In this document: positions 21,767-34,783 of the stretch, piece by piece | How positions within the stretch are numbered: the first letter of the stretch is position 1 | Layout: the number at the start of each line of letters is the position of its first letter | DNA from: Thermothielavioides terrestris NRRL 8126 | Lineage: Eukaryota > Ascomycota > Sordariomycetes > Sordariales > Chaetomiaceae | Direction: 5' to 3' | Assembly (NCBI RefSeq): GCF_000226115.1 | Contig: NC_016459.1 | Coordinates: forward strand, 2,899,501 to 2,963,500 | Length of the DNA: 64,000 nucleotides | Notes under the pieces: model-generated | Databases searched by the model: none | Seen by the model: the letters and a program-made list of their open reading frames with translations, nothing else | Told to the model about the DNA's origin: nothing | Translations under genes and position numbers: made by a program

Positions 21767-24700
21767 GAGTTGACAAGCCGTCAGGCGGCGTGCCGGTGGC
21801 AGACCCACCGGAGGAAAGGCTCCGGCGGGGCCCAGGGTGCAAAACATCGGTTGAACAGGTGAAAAAATACAGTCGACCCCTTGTTTGTTCGTTAGCGTGG
21901 TACTTATGGTGGATCACGACAGGGCTCTAAATTACAGGTACCTACCTAGCCGTCTTGGCACGAAATAGACCAACCGCAATAGGAAGTCAGAGGGCACTAT
22001 CGCCTCTGTATACAATATAGCTTCCTTCAGTGTCTGACCAGTTAGTCAAGTAGGAAAATGGCGTTCAATACGTGCTTCAGTCGAACTTAGATTCAAGAGA
22101 GTGATGAGGAAGAGGTGGGCAAAAAGGCTGAGTTTGGTTGGCTATAGGCCCCTGTTAAAAAGTGGGGATAAGAACCAAACTAACAAACAAACAAGGATTG
22201 AACTGTACGGAGTTCGTAAAATATCTGGTTACTGAATTGAAGCGCGGTCGCACAACACGGAATCGAGTAAACGTCGTGCTCGGGCTTGCGTTAAGCCATA
22301 CGCTCTGCTCTCATTATAGATATCATTTGTCGTGCTCTTACTGGTTGCTCCGCCTTCTCTCTTGATGCCGTCGCAAACATGGGGGTGTCGCTGCGCAACG
22401 GGAGAAGACGAGTCCTACGATGGCTGGGGGAGAGTATGTTAAACACCCGGTTGTGTTTTTCGCCATTGTGACCTCGCAGTCGAACGAGATTGTCTACGCG
22501 GGAATCCCTGATAGATCGAGAGCATCGTCGACTGGGGATATGGGTGTATCCTTTATCCTTTCCCGAGACCGAACGAAGCTGAGCAAAACTGATATCTGAA
22601 CCCACCCGGCCTGAACTGACCCGCAGCGGCGCCCAAACTCCGCTCCGCGGCCACGGAACCCAACCAACGTCTCACTTCCCCTCGCTCGCGGAGCATACTC
22701 TGTATGTACTTACTACCACGCTTCTGTACGCAGCAGCATGGGGGTACTAATGTACTACGTCCCTTTCTCGTACGGACACGCCCCTACCTCGCTTCGCAGA
22801 CCTGGGCCCGCTCCGATCGCGTGGTTCCAGATCGGGACATACGGGACGCCGATCTCTTGGGCCGAGTGGCGGAAGGGGTGGGAGGTGGCGAAACCGCCGC
22901 GCGTCGTGACGGGGCTTGTGGCCGCTGGGGATCTGGATCTGACGTGAACAATGGTGTATGTTACCGCGTAGGTGGATGGTTCAGGGGCAAGAGTTGTGCG
23001 TGGATTGGTTTGTGCTCGGTTGTAGCACTTGCTGGTCCCGACGCTGCTGCTCTGTGGTTATCCGTCTCTGCGGTAGTGGTTGTGCAAAATTGGAGAATAG
23101 GGGCAGGCCACGTAAGTTGGGGGTGGGACTACGGGGTATGACGGAGACGTGATCCCAACGGAAGCACACCGCTCAGATCTGAGATCCCGATCCCTGTATA
23201 TAACTCAACCATGCATTCACACCCAAAGCTTCGGAGCGGTGACGCTGCCGTCGAGTTGCGCCTCTCCTCGGCTTTAACTTGTGGCTGGAGCCGCGCGTCC
23301 TCCCCGGCGACCCAAGGAAATGTGGCGAGAAGGATACTATCGGGTATGCTCAGCTCTTCCGCGTATGGAGCACAGCCCGAGCTCGAGCATTAGGCGACGC
23401 CGAGACCACCCGTTGAAGTCCAACCGGTCGCCGAAGTACTGTGTAGTTAACCATCTAAAGTTCGGGCCATCACAGGTTGCCACCCCCCGTCCCCCCACGC
23501 AGACGGTCCAGAACCTCGTTCCCCTCGGCGCACAAGCACAGAAGAGCACCGAGCACCATCATATGAACAGTCAGCACAGCCACTGCGGCGCTGTGGCACC
23601 ACGCTGAAGGTGTGCCTTCATCGGATGAAGCGGGGGTGGGAGGAGGCGAGTGTGTTCCCAAGGGAGAGGATATGCTCTACTGTGTATTCAGGGGCAGAGC
23701 GCCGGAGCATGTACACGTACCGGTACGAATTCGCCTCCCCCGCTCATAGGATCACCGCTACTTGCATAGATTTGTACGGTAACGTCAACGTTTCTTGGTA
23801 TACTTCGTACACCTCACTACTGCGGTACGTCTCCGTCGAGCCACATCGCCGGGGGTGGTGAGGGGAGGAGGTCGGTGGTTTAGCGACGCCACAGGATCGG
23901 CAAGCAAGGTTGCTCCCCTTGGACGGTGGCCTGCCTCCCTACCTTTACCCGCTTATTGTCGTGGCCAGCTCGACGCGGGACGGGGACGCGGGAGTCGTCC
24001 AGTTCGTGGGTCAGGGTGTTGTGGCTGTGAAAGCGACCGGTTGTGCGGGTTGGGCCCCGGGGGGAAGAGATCGGCGAAGATGGGGTAGGACGGCAAGGAG
24101 ATGGAAACGCTTTGCCGGGCCGACTTGCCCTTCGGGTCCCCTGCGGGTAGAGGTCACATTGCACCGCACTACCCTGCATGACATGCAATAGGGGTCCTCG
24201 GGAAACATTGGGGTACAACGGTCACTTTCCCATTCCAGAATGCAATTCACCATCCGGACGATCGCGGGGCGCAGCCGCGTTCAATCCTTCTGAAAGAAAT
24301 TAACTGTCGCGAAGATCCCTCGGCTAGTGTATTCCGTACATACCGCGTAGTTCGTCGAAGAGAACCAGAGGGATCAAGCGGATGCCAAGGGCCCCTTTGT
24401 CATTCATCACTCTCCTCCCTCAACCGACAGCCGCCGATTTTGCCGAATAGTTTACATATTCCCGTGACTGTCCAGACTTAGAAACCAACGAGAATGTCTC
24501 AAACACCAGAGGAGATTGAGGGTGCCGGGGGTGCTCAGCTGAGGTAGTGTAGGCGGGTGGGTGATCGACACGGCGGCGGATGGAGACACGACGTCACTCT
24601 GCAGGTCACTCACATCACCGCCTCCGCACCCTCGGTCGCCAAATAAACCGAAGACTTTAGCCATATCACGGCACGGGTACGACTTCAGCGGACAATATGC

Positions 24701-26023
24701 ATTTGCCAGACATGATGAGCCTCAGCCGACTGTGGCCGCGGCAGAGGACGCAGACTCATCTGAAGATTCCCCGATGATGGTGGCGGCCAGCAATCGAGCA
24801 CACGGACGAGATTTACGAAGCTATGAACGATCCCTTTGAGTACCTCGAAAATGAAAACAGGAAACAGAATTACCTAAACAGTCTGCGATGCCCAACCGAC
24901 CATGCAAGGAAGAGGGTATCTCACATCACAGGCAAAAAAAGCCGACCCAAGGGGTATCAACCGGCTCCCAAGCCCACCATAACGCCCCAACCCTCCCAAA
25001 CAACCACACCCAGATCCCGAAATCTTTACGCCTCTCCAACGCCAAGTACAGGAGAACTGAGGAGTGTGAGAGAGCGAGTGTCCGTGAGTTGATGAGAAAG
25101 CTTGAAAGCAGACCCCGAATCCAGCTCTGCCGTGTCATATCATGTCATGTCCTGTCATGCCCTGAAGAAAAAAAGAGCCGGGAAAGGAAGAAGAAGAAAC
25201 GAAAAAGGGAGTCCCCAATCCCAGACCGTTTCCCATATTTCAACCCGACACTTCTCAGAATTGCGCATGGCAATGTGGCATTTTTTGTAATAGATCACCC
25301 CAACCTTCAAGTGCATGTATGTACCAACCCTGCTCTGTTCCGGTGATGCCATCGGGCGTTTCGAAACCGATGGTCCGGCGAGATGGGGATGGTTGATCGA
25401 TCGATGACCGGCGGGGGCGCAGAAATACCAAGGTCGGAAAAGAAACAAGAAAAACAGACCCGTAGTTGAGCGCTGCGCAGCGCGAAATTGCCCATTTTGC
25501 TCCATGACTCAGTTTGTTATTGAAGCTCGAGTTGCGGACGTCGACAATCTGTCTCTCCGCTTGAGCCTGCTCCGCTCCCCAGAGGAACAAGACTGGCGGG
25601 AGGGCAGAAAAGGCGAGTCGACTCGGCTGTTGTTGTACATGGAGGGCTGAAAATGCGTGGCTGGAGACTAAGCTGGCGCAGCGGGAAAGGAAAATAACGG
25701 GAAACGCAAGAGCGGAGATGAGATTCTGACAATGCCGGGTGTTGTTGCTCTCTGTGATCGATCGTCGACTGTGACCTCTTCGGAATGAAGGTAACATAAG
25801 TCGTGACGTCGTTGCTGGTCTTCATTGAGACGAGAGAGAGAAATGCCGGCTGTGATGGTAGGAAATCTTTCGTAGGATGTGAAGAAGAAAAACCGTAGCC
25901 TCGTTACTTCGTGACATCGTCAGTCATGACAGTAAATTGCTTCAAAAGGTCGTGGAAAAGACGGCGAGATCATCATCCACCAGATAGGGACCTTGAGCTT
26001 GTGAGGTCGAAGTGAGGTCGGTT

Positions 26024-27909
26024 TTAGTTCTTCTTCGTCTCGTCGCCACGCGGATAAGAAGCGGCGTGATACTGCGCCTCCACCGACGGGCTCTTGAAGG
26101 GGCACTTGGCCAGCAGCTCGGGGTCGCCAGCAACGCTGCCCCGCAGCAGACCGAAGCCAGTGCCCGGGTTGAAGCCCAGGTACTGGCGGCCCGCGAGCAG
26201 CTGCCACACCATCCAGTAGATATCCTCAAGGCACGGCTCGCACAGCTCGCGCCAGACGGGGGGCGGGGGCCCGAAGTAGCGCGGCTCCTGCACGCCGGAC
26301 CAGTCGAACATCATGGGCATGGCGTGCTGGACGGTCGGGCGCGGGAGGCCCTCGTACTTGCCGGGCTTGGCGCCCTTGTTGCGGTACGCGCGCTTGTGGT
26401 CCTCGCGCCACTGGACGCGCTCGTCGACCGGCGGCACCACCCAGCCGCCCTGGGCCAGGAGGGTGCCGTAGCGGTTCTGCGCGGGCGGGCCCGTGAACAC
26501 GTTGACGACGTCGTTGCGGTCGGGCACGGCGACCACGCGGACCGAGTAGATGAAGGACTTCTTCTTGCGCGCGATGAAGGCCGGGTCCTTGTGGAAGGCG
26601 AAGATGCGGTCGAGCTCCTCGCGCTTGACGCGCGCGTTGCGGTCGAACTCCTGGCGGTGCCGGAGCAGGTCGGCCGCGCTGATGGCCGTCGATTCGTGGG
26701 CCGGGACCAGCGAGTCGAACGGGTTCTCGTCGTCGTCCAAGTAGACGCTGCCCTCTTCATCATCATCGTTCCCGTCGTGGCCATTGGGCGGCTGAGACTC
26801 GGCACCGGGGAGGTTATCAAAGCTGCCTGTGCACGGGAGGTTCTGGGTGCGCGGGATGCCGGCGCGGGGGCGGCTAAGGCCGGCAGCAGAAGAGGAAGCC
26901 GTGTCATCGGTAGCCTGCTGGCCGAGAGCAAGATTGCCGACGTCGGGGAGAGGGGTCGGCTTCTGGGGGGACTGAGCAGACTCGGAAGAGGCACTGGCCG
27001 GCTGAGGATGTGTGGGGATGTCGTCAGGCCGGGCGGAAGAAGAATCGGCGGCGGCGCCAGTTTGATCGTTGGCCGGGACAGCGACAGCCTTGCCCTTGCC
27101 TTTGTCGTCGGCGGAGGCGGGCGCAGCACGCTGCTCCTCCTCCTCCTCCTTGACTTCGGGGAGGGGCCTGGGGACGATCTTGGGGGGGTCGGCGCGCGGA
27201 ACGGGGAGCTTACGAGCCGGCGCCGGAACGAGAGGGGGAACGACGATGGGCGTGAGCGCCGCGGCCTTCTCGTCATGGAGGGAGAGCCAGACAAACTCCG
27301 GGCTGATGCCGCATTTCTTGAGCAGCTCGTCGTCGGAGCCAGAGATCCGCTTGACTTGGATCTCGATGTAATGCTGGCGGAAGCCCTTGTGGTCGTTCAG
27401 CCAGTCGCCAAAGAACATGGCCCTGTTCCACTGCAGCCGAGATCGGTCAGCCTACCATCGCCTCGAAGGAGGAAAATCGAGACATAGTGAGGCTATAAGA
27501 TCGGGTAAACAACAGAATACTTACGGTCATGGTCGGTTCCCACTTGGGGACGCCGTGGGTGATGCGCATGACCGACCTGGCCACGCTCTCGCTGAGCCGC
27601 CGGTCCTCGGCGCTCATGCCACCGCTGGCAGCAGACTCGCTGCCATCCTTGACTGCGGGATCATCGGGGTTGCCCGCCACCCTAGAGTGAGTCGCAGGGA
27701 ATGTCAGCGATTATTTACCTCCGCCGCGTGGGTCATGAAAAATGCTTGCTGACAGCCATCAAATGGGGTCGCGGCACTTACCAGTCGACATGAAGAATCC
27801 TGTGATTCTTCGTCTTGTCGTAGTCCAGGAGATCCTGGAACTTCTTGGTCATCATGGCCACCACCTGTTGGTGGTGGTGGCCGGCGAGGAGGGCGTTGGT
27901 CGCCGCCAT
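26024..27909 (-). CDS. Uncharacterised fungal protein (563 aa)
   Basis: Model: complement(join(26024..27430, 27525..27681, 27782..27909)), 563 aa; introns of 94 and 100 nt have GTAAGT donors. The exon joins give HVDWVAGNPDD and EPTMTWNRAMFFGDWLND, both continuous and sensible, which supports the model. Visible parts: a His/Gln-containing N terminus, a folded-looking segment (residues 70-150, with FFGDWLNDHKGFRQHYIEIQ), a Pro/Ala/Ser-rich disordered middle with acidic DDDEEGSVYLDDDENPFD, and a conserved-looking C-terminal region (about 370-560) rich in Trp, Tyr and Pro (PPPPVWRELCEPCLEDIYW). No signal peptide or membrane segment is apparent. I do not recognise a family and give no function. 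Confidence 0.8.
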
Positions 27910-29002
27910 TTCGTCCCGATCGCTGTTTACGACGCTCGACACCTCGGGGAGTGTCGACGAGCTCTGAGAAATTGACTTCGGCGGCGATCGGGGCGAGTCG
28001 CGCACCGGAGGGAAGAGAGAGTAACGGGGGGTGGGCTCTGCTGGGTCGAACAAAAAGAGGTCAGCTTTTTGTGTTGTTTCGCAGAGTGTGGGAAAGGAAG
28101 CGAAGAGAGAGGAATTTCGAGAGGGCCATCGAGAATTTATAGCTCTGTGCTGTGGGCAGGCGCGGGTCCAGGGCGACTGATGCGCAACATGCTACTGGCC
28201 GCCTCGAGCTGGCCGTCGATGCGTGTCAGACCGGAGGAGAAGTGGTGAGCCGCAGCGGCTCGATCGCGGGTCGTTTCCGGCTGTGCTCATGGACCCGGGC
28301 ACAAAAGACGTAGTGCCCATTAACCTTCTGCGAGGAGTTCTGCACACCATTCTCGATGGCCCTCTCGGAGGCCCTTTTGGCTTCCCTCATGGCCTCTCTT
28401 GTGTCTTCCCTCTTGGCTCGCCTCTTGGCCAAACCCCGTGGCATTCATCTTTGTTGACTTACCAGCACCCCCGCCGGCTCGGGGGTCGCCCCCCGGCTGG
28501 GCAGCACCATCGTGCTGCTGTTCCATCTTTCTGCCACCTGCAAGTTAGCCCAATGTCCTCAGCCGAGCATGAACCCTTCCTAACACAACACCCAACAGAG
28601 AGAAACCGAAATATCCGCCAATGGAGACTACCACCACCGGGCGGAGACGGCCATTTCCAGGCATTTCAACTAGCTCGATCTGCTCCATCTGGCCACCTCG
28701 CGAAAAAGCCCAGGTCTCGCAAGAAAGACGATATGGCTGAAGAGCAGGAAGAAAAGAGCCAACGAGAGGACAAAATGAAGCGATAGAAACGCAGTGTCTG
28801 GCGGATAAATATCCGTGTCTTGAAGCGTACATGCCGGCTTCACGATGGAGCCAAGGCACGCTGGCCTCGCCGTCTGCCGCGACCGGTCGGCCACCGCGGG
28901 TTCTCGCGCCGCCGAGCGGGCCCGGCGGGGAAGACCCGCGCGATCGCCGGGGTGATCCGAAGTTCCGGAAGACAGAAGAGCAGACAAAGGAGATGGACTT
29001 AC

Positions 29003-29037
29003 GTTGTTGTTGTTGTTGCTGTTGTTGTTGTTGTTGT
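29003..29037. repeat. GTT/GCT trinucleotide microsatellite
   Basis: A run of about 11 GTT units interrupted by one GCT, followed by T8 and A8 tracts. On the minus strand it reads as poly-Gln in an otherwise unsupported ORF. Confidence 0.9.
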
Positions 29038-30126
29038 CTTTTTTTCAAAAAAAAGAAAAAGCGAGGGCGGCCACAACAACAGAACCGCGAGAGCGATGGC
29101 GATGAGGGAAGAAAGAGGAAGATTTTCAAAAACCACAACGGATTGCAGCTCTAATACTTGTGTGTGCATGGCCCAAGCGCAGCTCGCTATGCCTAAGGGG
29201 GACGAGTCAGGAGAGCTTCGAGTTCCTTCCTGCACTTGCTGGGGGCTGGCACCGCGTTGAGTTCCGTCTGAACTCACCCAGCGGTGGTGGTGGTGCCCCT
29301 TGGCCTTGTGGCTTCCCCCAAGCTCACGCCGGCTGGTAGGCGATGATGGAACATGGGTAATGTAGTTTAACAGTCAAGTAAAGTGGCCATATCGGTGTCA
29401 GGATACATCCAGTTCCAGGCCTTCACTTCTCTGGGTTTGGGGCAGTACACGTCTGAGCTTTCTTAACAGGCTTTCACTCTAGTTCTCCTACCGAGAACAA
29501 CCACGGGATAAGGATAGGAAACAATGTGAACAAATGGGTACGACTTCGAATAAGAATTCAGTGATGGCACTGTACAGAGGAAACATGTTTGGGGGTTGCG
29601 GAGACGGAAGAACCCCAGGGCTCTAAGTTACAGGGAAGGACGTCCATGTGCCATAGTGATATCGTCCAGCCGGTCTCTGCATAATAGAGTTTGGCAGTCC
29701 CTGGAGACACATTGCCGAATCAACATGCGGTTCTATGTCCGGAGGTGTAATGGCCTTTGTGCTTGGCTACAACTAACAGTCCATTCAATGACAGCCTCAA
29801 TTCTGCTGGCTTAACTCGGGGTTATGCTGAGTAACTTCCAAGGCACTGCCAGCATAACGAGTGATTACCTTTTCGCTCCTGGCGGGTGTTTCCCAAGCAC
29901 GTGTCTGAGTCAAACTCTCGCAGTTCCAGATTGAGAAGATCGGAGGACACCGGCTGCATGAAACTTCGGGAGGCAAGAAGGCTTTCCCGACAGCCCTGTT
30001 CAGGGGGAGGGATTCGGACATTGGCGCTACTTTACGTCACGAACTGTGATGTGCTCTGAACCGGGGAAGTCGAGTTGGAGGCAATGCGGAAGACCCTGAA
30101 AATGTTGGAAAGGGGGGAATAGGGGT

Positions 30127-30143
30127 CAAACAAACAAACAAAC
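30127..30143. repeat. CAAA tetranucleotide microsatellite
   Basis: Four consecutive CAAA units in intergenic DNA. Confidence 0.85.
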
Positions 30144-31822
30144 GCAATGGAAGCAAAGCCAAACGCAGCACAGGATTAGGCAAAGAAAACAAAACACCTC
30201 TCTCATATCCACACTAGATCTTACACAAAAAATTGAGTTTCATGGCACCATTTCCGCACATCAATATGTTTTCTGGCTTGCAATGTCCGCTGCTGCTGCC
30301 GTCAACTTGGCGGGAGTTGATGTTGGACGTTGATGCGGCTGAACAGGGCTGCCGGAACGGGAGTTAATTAGCGTCAAGCCTTGGGCTGCGGGGTGGGGTG
30401 TTAGTGTGGGAGATGGGTCCGTGCGTGCCCAAACTGCCTGGCTGATCTTGACCTGACTCGACCCACACAGCGGCTCCTGCCGCCCAGTGGCAAGCCCTGC
30501 CATGCTCGGGATTAACTCAGCCATGGCCCAGTGCATTCGAGCAAAGCGCACGGTTGGCTCAGTCCAGCAGGGTCAGAAAACATCTGTGATGATACGACTA
30601 CCTGTCAAATGCTCTAGATGTCATTGCTTGGATCTAAGGACTATCTTAGGTTCGTTTTGCAAATGACCCAATGATTCTAATTAGGTAGGGGAAAGAGGAA
30701 TCGGTTCTCTGTGTCCTTTGTCTTCAAACAATCTGCGAAAACTTGACATGAGACCATCTAGTATAGCCTGCGGTACGATCTACACTACCTAGGCTCGATG
30801 CAAGGGCAAAAGTCAGTTAATGGAAATCCACCATTACTGTAGTTATACACTAAGCTTTCCATGCAGGTTCCACGGGGTTACATATGCGGACTACTGTGGT
30901 TCAACTTCTCAAGGTGTTCACGCAGCTGACTGAACCTGTTTGTGTATCCCATGCCCGGGAGTTAGGTGATTCCAAAGCGACCCAGCTTCGCCAGATATGG
31001 AAACCTGGAAGCAGGGCTTGGCAGACGCTGACTGGAGCCGCTAAGCCCAGGCTGTCAAGCGGGCCGGTGAGAGAACCCTGGAACCAACCAGCCCTGCAGC
31101 GCCACCCACGGCCCCGCCCTGGCAGCCCGGAATCAGCGAACGAACAGGCAGGGGGGAAAAATGAAATACAAAAAATAAAATCGTGATGTTTGTGGAGCGC
31201 TCGCTCCCTCCTGCTGGCTCCCTTCTCCGTCCCTCTCCTTCCCTTCAGCCCATCCGGTCCAGCACGCACCGCCTTCGCCAATTCTCCCCAAGGGCGCTTC
31301 TCTTCTTTCTATTACTGTTCCTCTCTTCCTGCCCGTTGACTTCCTCCTTCGGATCCGAGCGCGCGGCCTCTGTGTCAATCTGCCCTGCCACGACCTCTTC
31401 CGTCGCTTTCGCGTCTGGCCTCCGCGTCATCGCGTCCCTGCTGTCGCGTGGTCGAGGTGCATCGCAGACTAAAGTAGTCGCGCTTCGCATCCCTGTTCCT
31501 AGGTAGCGACAAAGCGGCGGTATCCTTTGACGAGAGGCTAGCCAAGTTTCTGCGCACTGCTGCCGCCTTTGTTGCAGCCAAGGCTCTCCGCGGCCGACCC
31601 ACTCGCCCTTGTGCCTCGTGCGAGACGCGAACCCGTGCTCAAACCTCGACATCCTGCCATCTGTCGGTGAAGTCCCAAGGACACCATTGGCTTGGCTCGC
31701 TCGGCACTTGCGCTCCGATTGAGAACGCAGTCATCCGTGGGGAAGGCAGCAAGAGGAATCAAGCAACCAACAGTAATTTCAGTCAAACCTGCGATTGCGA
31801 CTACCTGTGGCTTTGACTAGTC

Positions 31823-33989
31823 ATGGCGAATCCGTTGCAGTTTGCCTACCGAACCCAGAAGGCCATCGGCGTCTTCGATGCCGCCCCGGTCTACGAAGCC
31901 CTTCCTGGGTTCGCCAAGCCCGAAGGGAACCTCCGGTGCTGTGTCTACTCGCCCTGTGGCCGATACTTCGCCTACGCCTCTAGCGATGGTGTCGTCGTTG
32001 TCGACGCTTCTGTCGGCCACGTGCTGACGTCGCTCCCGATCACGACCGTCTACGAGCTCGGCTTCTCTCCCCGTGGGACATATCTGAGCACGTGGGAACG
32101 CCCGGCCAAGGACGAAAACGGCGACGCCACCAAGAACCTCAAGATCTGGCGCACCGTCGAGGACCTGCCCCAGGGCACCGAGAAGCAACCGCTCGGAAAG
32201 TTCGTCCAGAAGTCGCAGTCGGGCTGGAACCTGCAATATACGGCGGACGAGAAGTATTGCGCCCGCATCGTCACCAACGAGGTGCAGTTCTACAACAGCG
32301 ACGACCTGTCGACCGTCTGGACCAAGCTGCGCGTCGAGGGCGTGACCGACTTTGCCATCGCCCCGGGCCTGAACAAGAGCGTCGCCGTCTTCGTGCCCGA
32401 GCGCAAGGTAAGTACCCCCCAAACGTCCGAGTACCTGCTACCCAGTAGTCTGACATGTTCGACAGGGTTTGCCCGCTGCGGTCAAGGTCTACAACGTCCC
32501 TTCGTTCAACAGCCCGATCTCGCAAAAGACCTTCTTCAAGGGCGACAAGGTGCAGCTGAAGTGGAACGGCCTGGGAACGAGCCTGATTGTGCTGGCACAA
32601 ACAGACGTGGACAAGTCGAACAAGAGCTACTATGGCGAGACGACTATGTATCTGCTGAGCGCCAACGGATCGTTCGACGCCAGAATCACGCTGGACAAGG
32701 ATGGGCCCATTCACGACGTTGCCTGGTCTCCGAACTCGACCGAGTTCGGTGTCGTCTACGGCTACATGCCCGCTAAGACGACTATCTTCAACCACCGCGG
32801 CGTGGCTATCCACTCGTTCCCGATCGGTCCTCGCAACACCATCATCTTCTCGCCCACCGGCCGCTTCGCCTTGGTAGCCGGCTTCGGCAACTTGGCTGGG
32901 CAGATCGACGTCTACGATCTAGAGAAGGATTACCGCAAGATCTGCACCATCGAGAGCGGCAACCCCAGCGTGTGCTCCTGGAGTCCCGACAGCCGCTACA
33001 TCATGACGGCGACCACGTCCCCCCGCCTGCGTGTGGACAACGGCATCAAGCTCTGGCACGTGGGAGGCGGCATCATGTACAACGAAGATATGGTGGAGTT
33101 GTACAACGTCATGTGGCGCCCCGTGCCGCTCGCCAACCTCCCTGCCAACGACAACCCGTTGCACCCGGTGCCGACCCCGCACGCATCGGCCCTGGCCTAT
33201 CTCGGCACGGTGAAAACCCCGTCCAAGCCTGTGGGCGCCTACCGCCCGCCTGGCGCTCGCGGCACGCTGACGCCGCTGCACTTCAAGCGCGAGGACGAGG
33301 GCGGCGCGGCACACGTCGTCAGCAACGGCACTCCCTCAATCGGGCCCAACGGTTTCGGCCGCCCGCGGCACCTAGTTCCGGGCGCTGAGCCGGTCGAGCG
33401 TCCGTCGGTTCCCGGGGCGACGCCGGCCGATGACGGCAACGTGTCCAAGACGGCGGCGAAGAATAAGAAGAAGCGCAATAAGAAGGCCAAGGAGGGCGGC
33501 GGCCCCAACGCACCTACCGCTGCCGCCGAAGGTGGCCCCGCCCCGCCCCGCGAGCACGCAAACGGCTCGGGCAACGAAGGCCGTAGCCCCGACCGGCGCG
33601 GACAGCACGACCAGCACCAGCCGCGCAACGACAACAACCTGCATCCTGGCCAGCGCAACCGCAGCAACACTCAGCGCGCTCGCTCGCGCAGCCGTCCCGG
33701 CCATCAGGCTCAGGCTCAGGTTCCGGCTCAGGCTCCGACTCAGGCTCAAACTCAGGCTCAGGGCGGTGGCAGCGGCGGCGTTGGCGCCCCGGTTGCCGCG
33801 CCTGCCGGCGACGCCGGTGCTGCCGCGCCCAACCCCAACGCCAAGAAGATCCGGGCGCTGCAGAAGAAGATCAGGGCGATCGAGGACCTCGAGATGCGGC
33901 TCGCGGGCGGCGAGAAGCTGGAGGACACGCAGATCAAGAAGATTGGTACCAAGGCGGCGGTGCTGAAGGAGCTGGCCGAGCTGGAGTAG
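31823..33989 (+). CDS. eif2a: Eukaryotic translation initiation factor 2A (eIF2A)
   Basis: Model: join(31823..32407, 32466..33989), 702 aa; one 58-nt intron (GTAAGT donor, CTGAC branch, GACAG acceptor) joining VFVPERK to GLPAAVKVYNV. The N-terminal 430 residues form the WD40-type beta-propeller of eIF2A, with YSPCGRYFAY, AWSPNSTEFGVVYGYMPAK, FSPTGRFALVAGFGN and SWSPDSRYIMTATTSPRL. A basic low-complexity linker follows, including an imperfect Gln-Ala/Pro repeat (33706-33765). The extreme C terminus is the conserved helix KIRALQKKIRAIEDLE. eIF2A is a cytosolic factor that can deliver Met-tRNAi in a GTP-independent way during alternative initiation. The start is clear: the ATG opens MANPLQFAYR, and a long pyrimidine-rich stretch lies upstream. 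Confidence 0.96.
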
Positions 33990-34432
33990 GAGCGCGTCGG
34001 GCTGTCGTGATGGCATGGTAGGAGAAAGGGGGTGAGGGGGGAGAGGGTGAACACACGCAAGGTGTGAAAGCCTTGTGTTTTATTTGCCTGCCTTTGCTCT
34101 TGGCACCACAGCCTCGCACATCGCTGGCGCTCCTCGTCATGCATGGCGTGTGCTTGCGGGAGCTGGGCTGGACGGGCAAGCTGAGAGCCGCCGCCCTGGT
34201 CCTGGCGCTCGGGGGATAGGACTGGGGCCGGATGAGGAAGAGTGGTGGGCTGCCAATGACGATCGGAGGGGGAGAGCCCTCGGCATGGCCTGGAATGGCT
34301 TGGACGAGGGTGAGGGGAAGAGGATGTCCGTCGACCGGCCTGGCTTCGCTTATCGATGCCGCGGTTGCGTAGCAGCGAGCAAATGCGAATGCAAATGCAT
34401 AAGAATGCCAAAGTATGAAGAGCAGTTCGGGC

Positions 34433-34460
34433 TTTTTTTTTTTTTTTTTTTTTTTTTTTT
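34433..34460 (+). repeat. Poly(T) tract, 28 bases
   Basis: An uninterrupted T28 run about 440 bp after the eIF2A stop. It is either an intergenic homopolymer or an old poly(A) remnant in reverse orientation. No retroposed gene body is visible beside it. Confidence 0.9.
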
Positions 34461-34698
34461 GGACTGTGAACTATGTGTTGTCCGTGACTTGCCAGCATGA
34501 TCTGAATCAGGGGCGATGTCTTCGCCTCGACGTGACCCCTTGAGTTCCATTTTCCCTTCCGTTGCCGCTCCCTTTCATGAGCCCCAGCGCAAGGGAAAGG
34601 GGTACACCTCTGCCTTGACAACAGTTCTGATCTCTCCTCTTCCTCGCGTTCTGTGGACGTACACCGCCAAACTTTGCCAGTCTGTTCTAACCCAAAGC

Positions 34699-34783
34699 CT
34701 CAAAATTCTAATCCTGATTCTAATCCTAAGCCTAAACCTAAACCTAAGCCTAAACCTAAGCCGAAGCATAAACCTAAGCCTGA
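34699..34783 (+). repeat. Degenerate telomere-like CCTAAR hexamer array
   Basis: A run of hexamers alternating CCTAAG and CCTAAA, with diverged units (CCGAAG, CATAAA) inside and looser AATCCTGATTCT units at the left end. It resembles the fungal telomere unit CCCTAA but lacks one C in each unit. Confidence 0.8.

Larger units (their letters stand above)
20787..26023. other. 5.2-kb intergenic region
   Basis: No convincing gene. It contains a T run directly after the CP2 stop, a GAAC tetranucleotide repeat (20980-21001), a foldback element (21611-21766), a TATTCCGTAC motif near 24329 and the 3' region of the minus-strand gene that ends at 26024. ORFs of up to 180 codons here show no domain, no matching splice structure and no coding bias. 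Confidence 0.55.
27910..31822. other. 3.9-kb intergenic region upstream of eIF2A
   Basis: Divergent upstream region of the 563-aa gene and the eIF2A gene. It contains a GTT repeat (29003-29037) followed by T-rich and A-rich runs, a CAAA repeat (30127-30143) and a long pyrimidine-rich stretch (about 31200-31520) typical of leaders of highly expressed fungal genes. No gene is supported; ORFs of up to 197 codons are low-complexity. Confidence 0.55.

Noticed and set aside
22704..23141. 145-codon plus-strand ORF
   Set aside because: Overlapping ORFs in all frames, no recognisable motif and no splice-consistent neighbours.
26012..27487. 491-codon plus-strand ORF
   Set aside because: Antisense shadow of the 563-aa gene; GC-rich third positions of the real gene keep the opposite strand open, and the peptide is Arg/Gly/Val-rich without motifs.
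28545..29138. Minus-strand ORF with a poly-Gln run
   Set aside because: The Gln run is the GTT microsatellite in reverse; the rest is low-complexity with no family.
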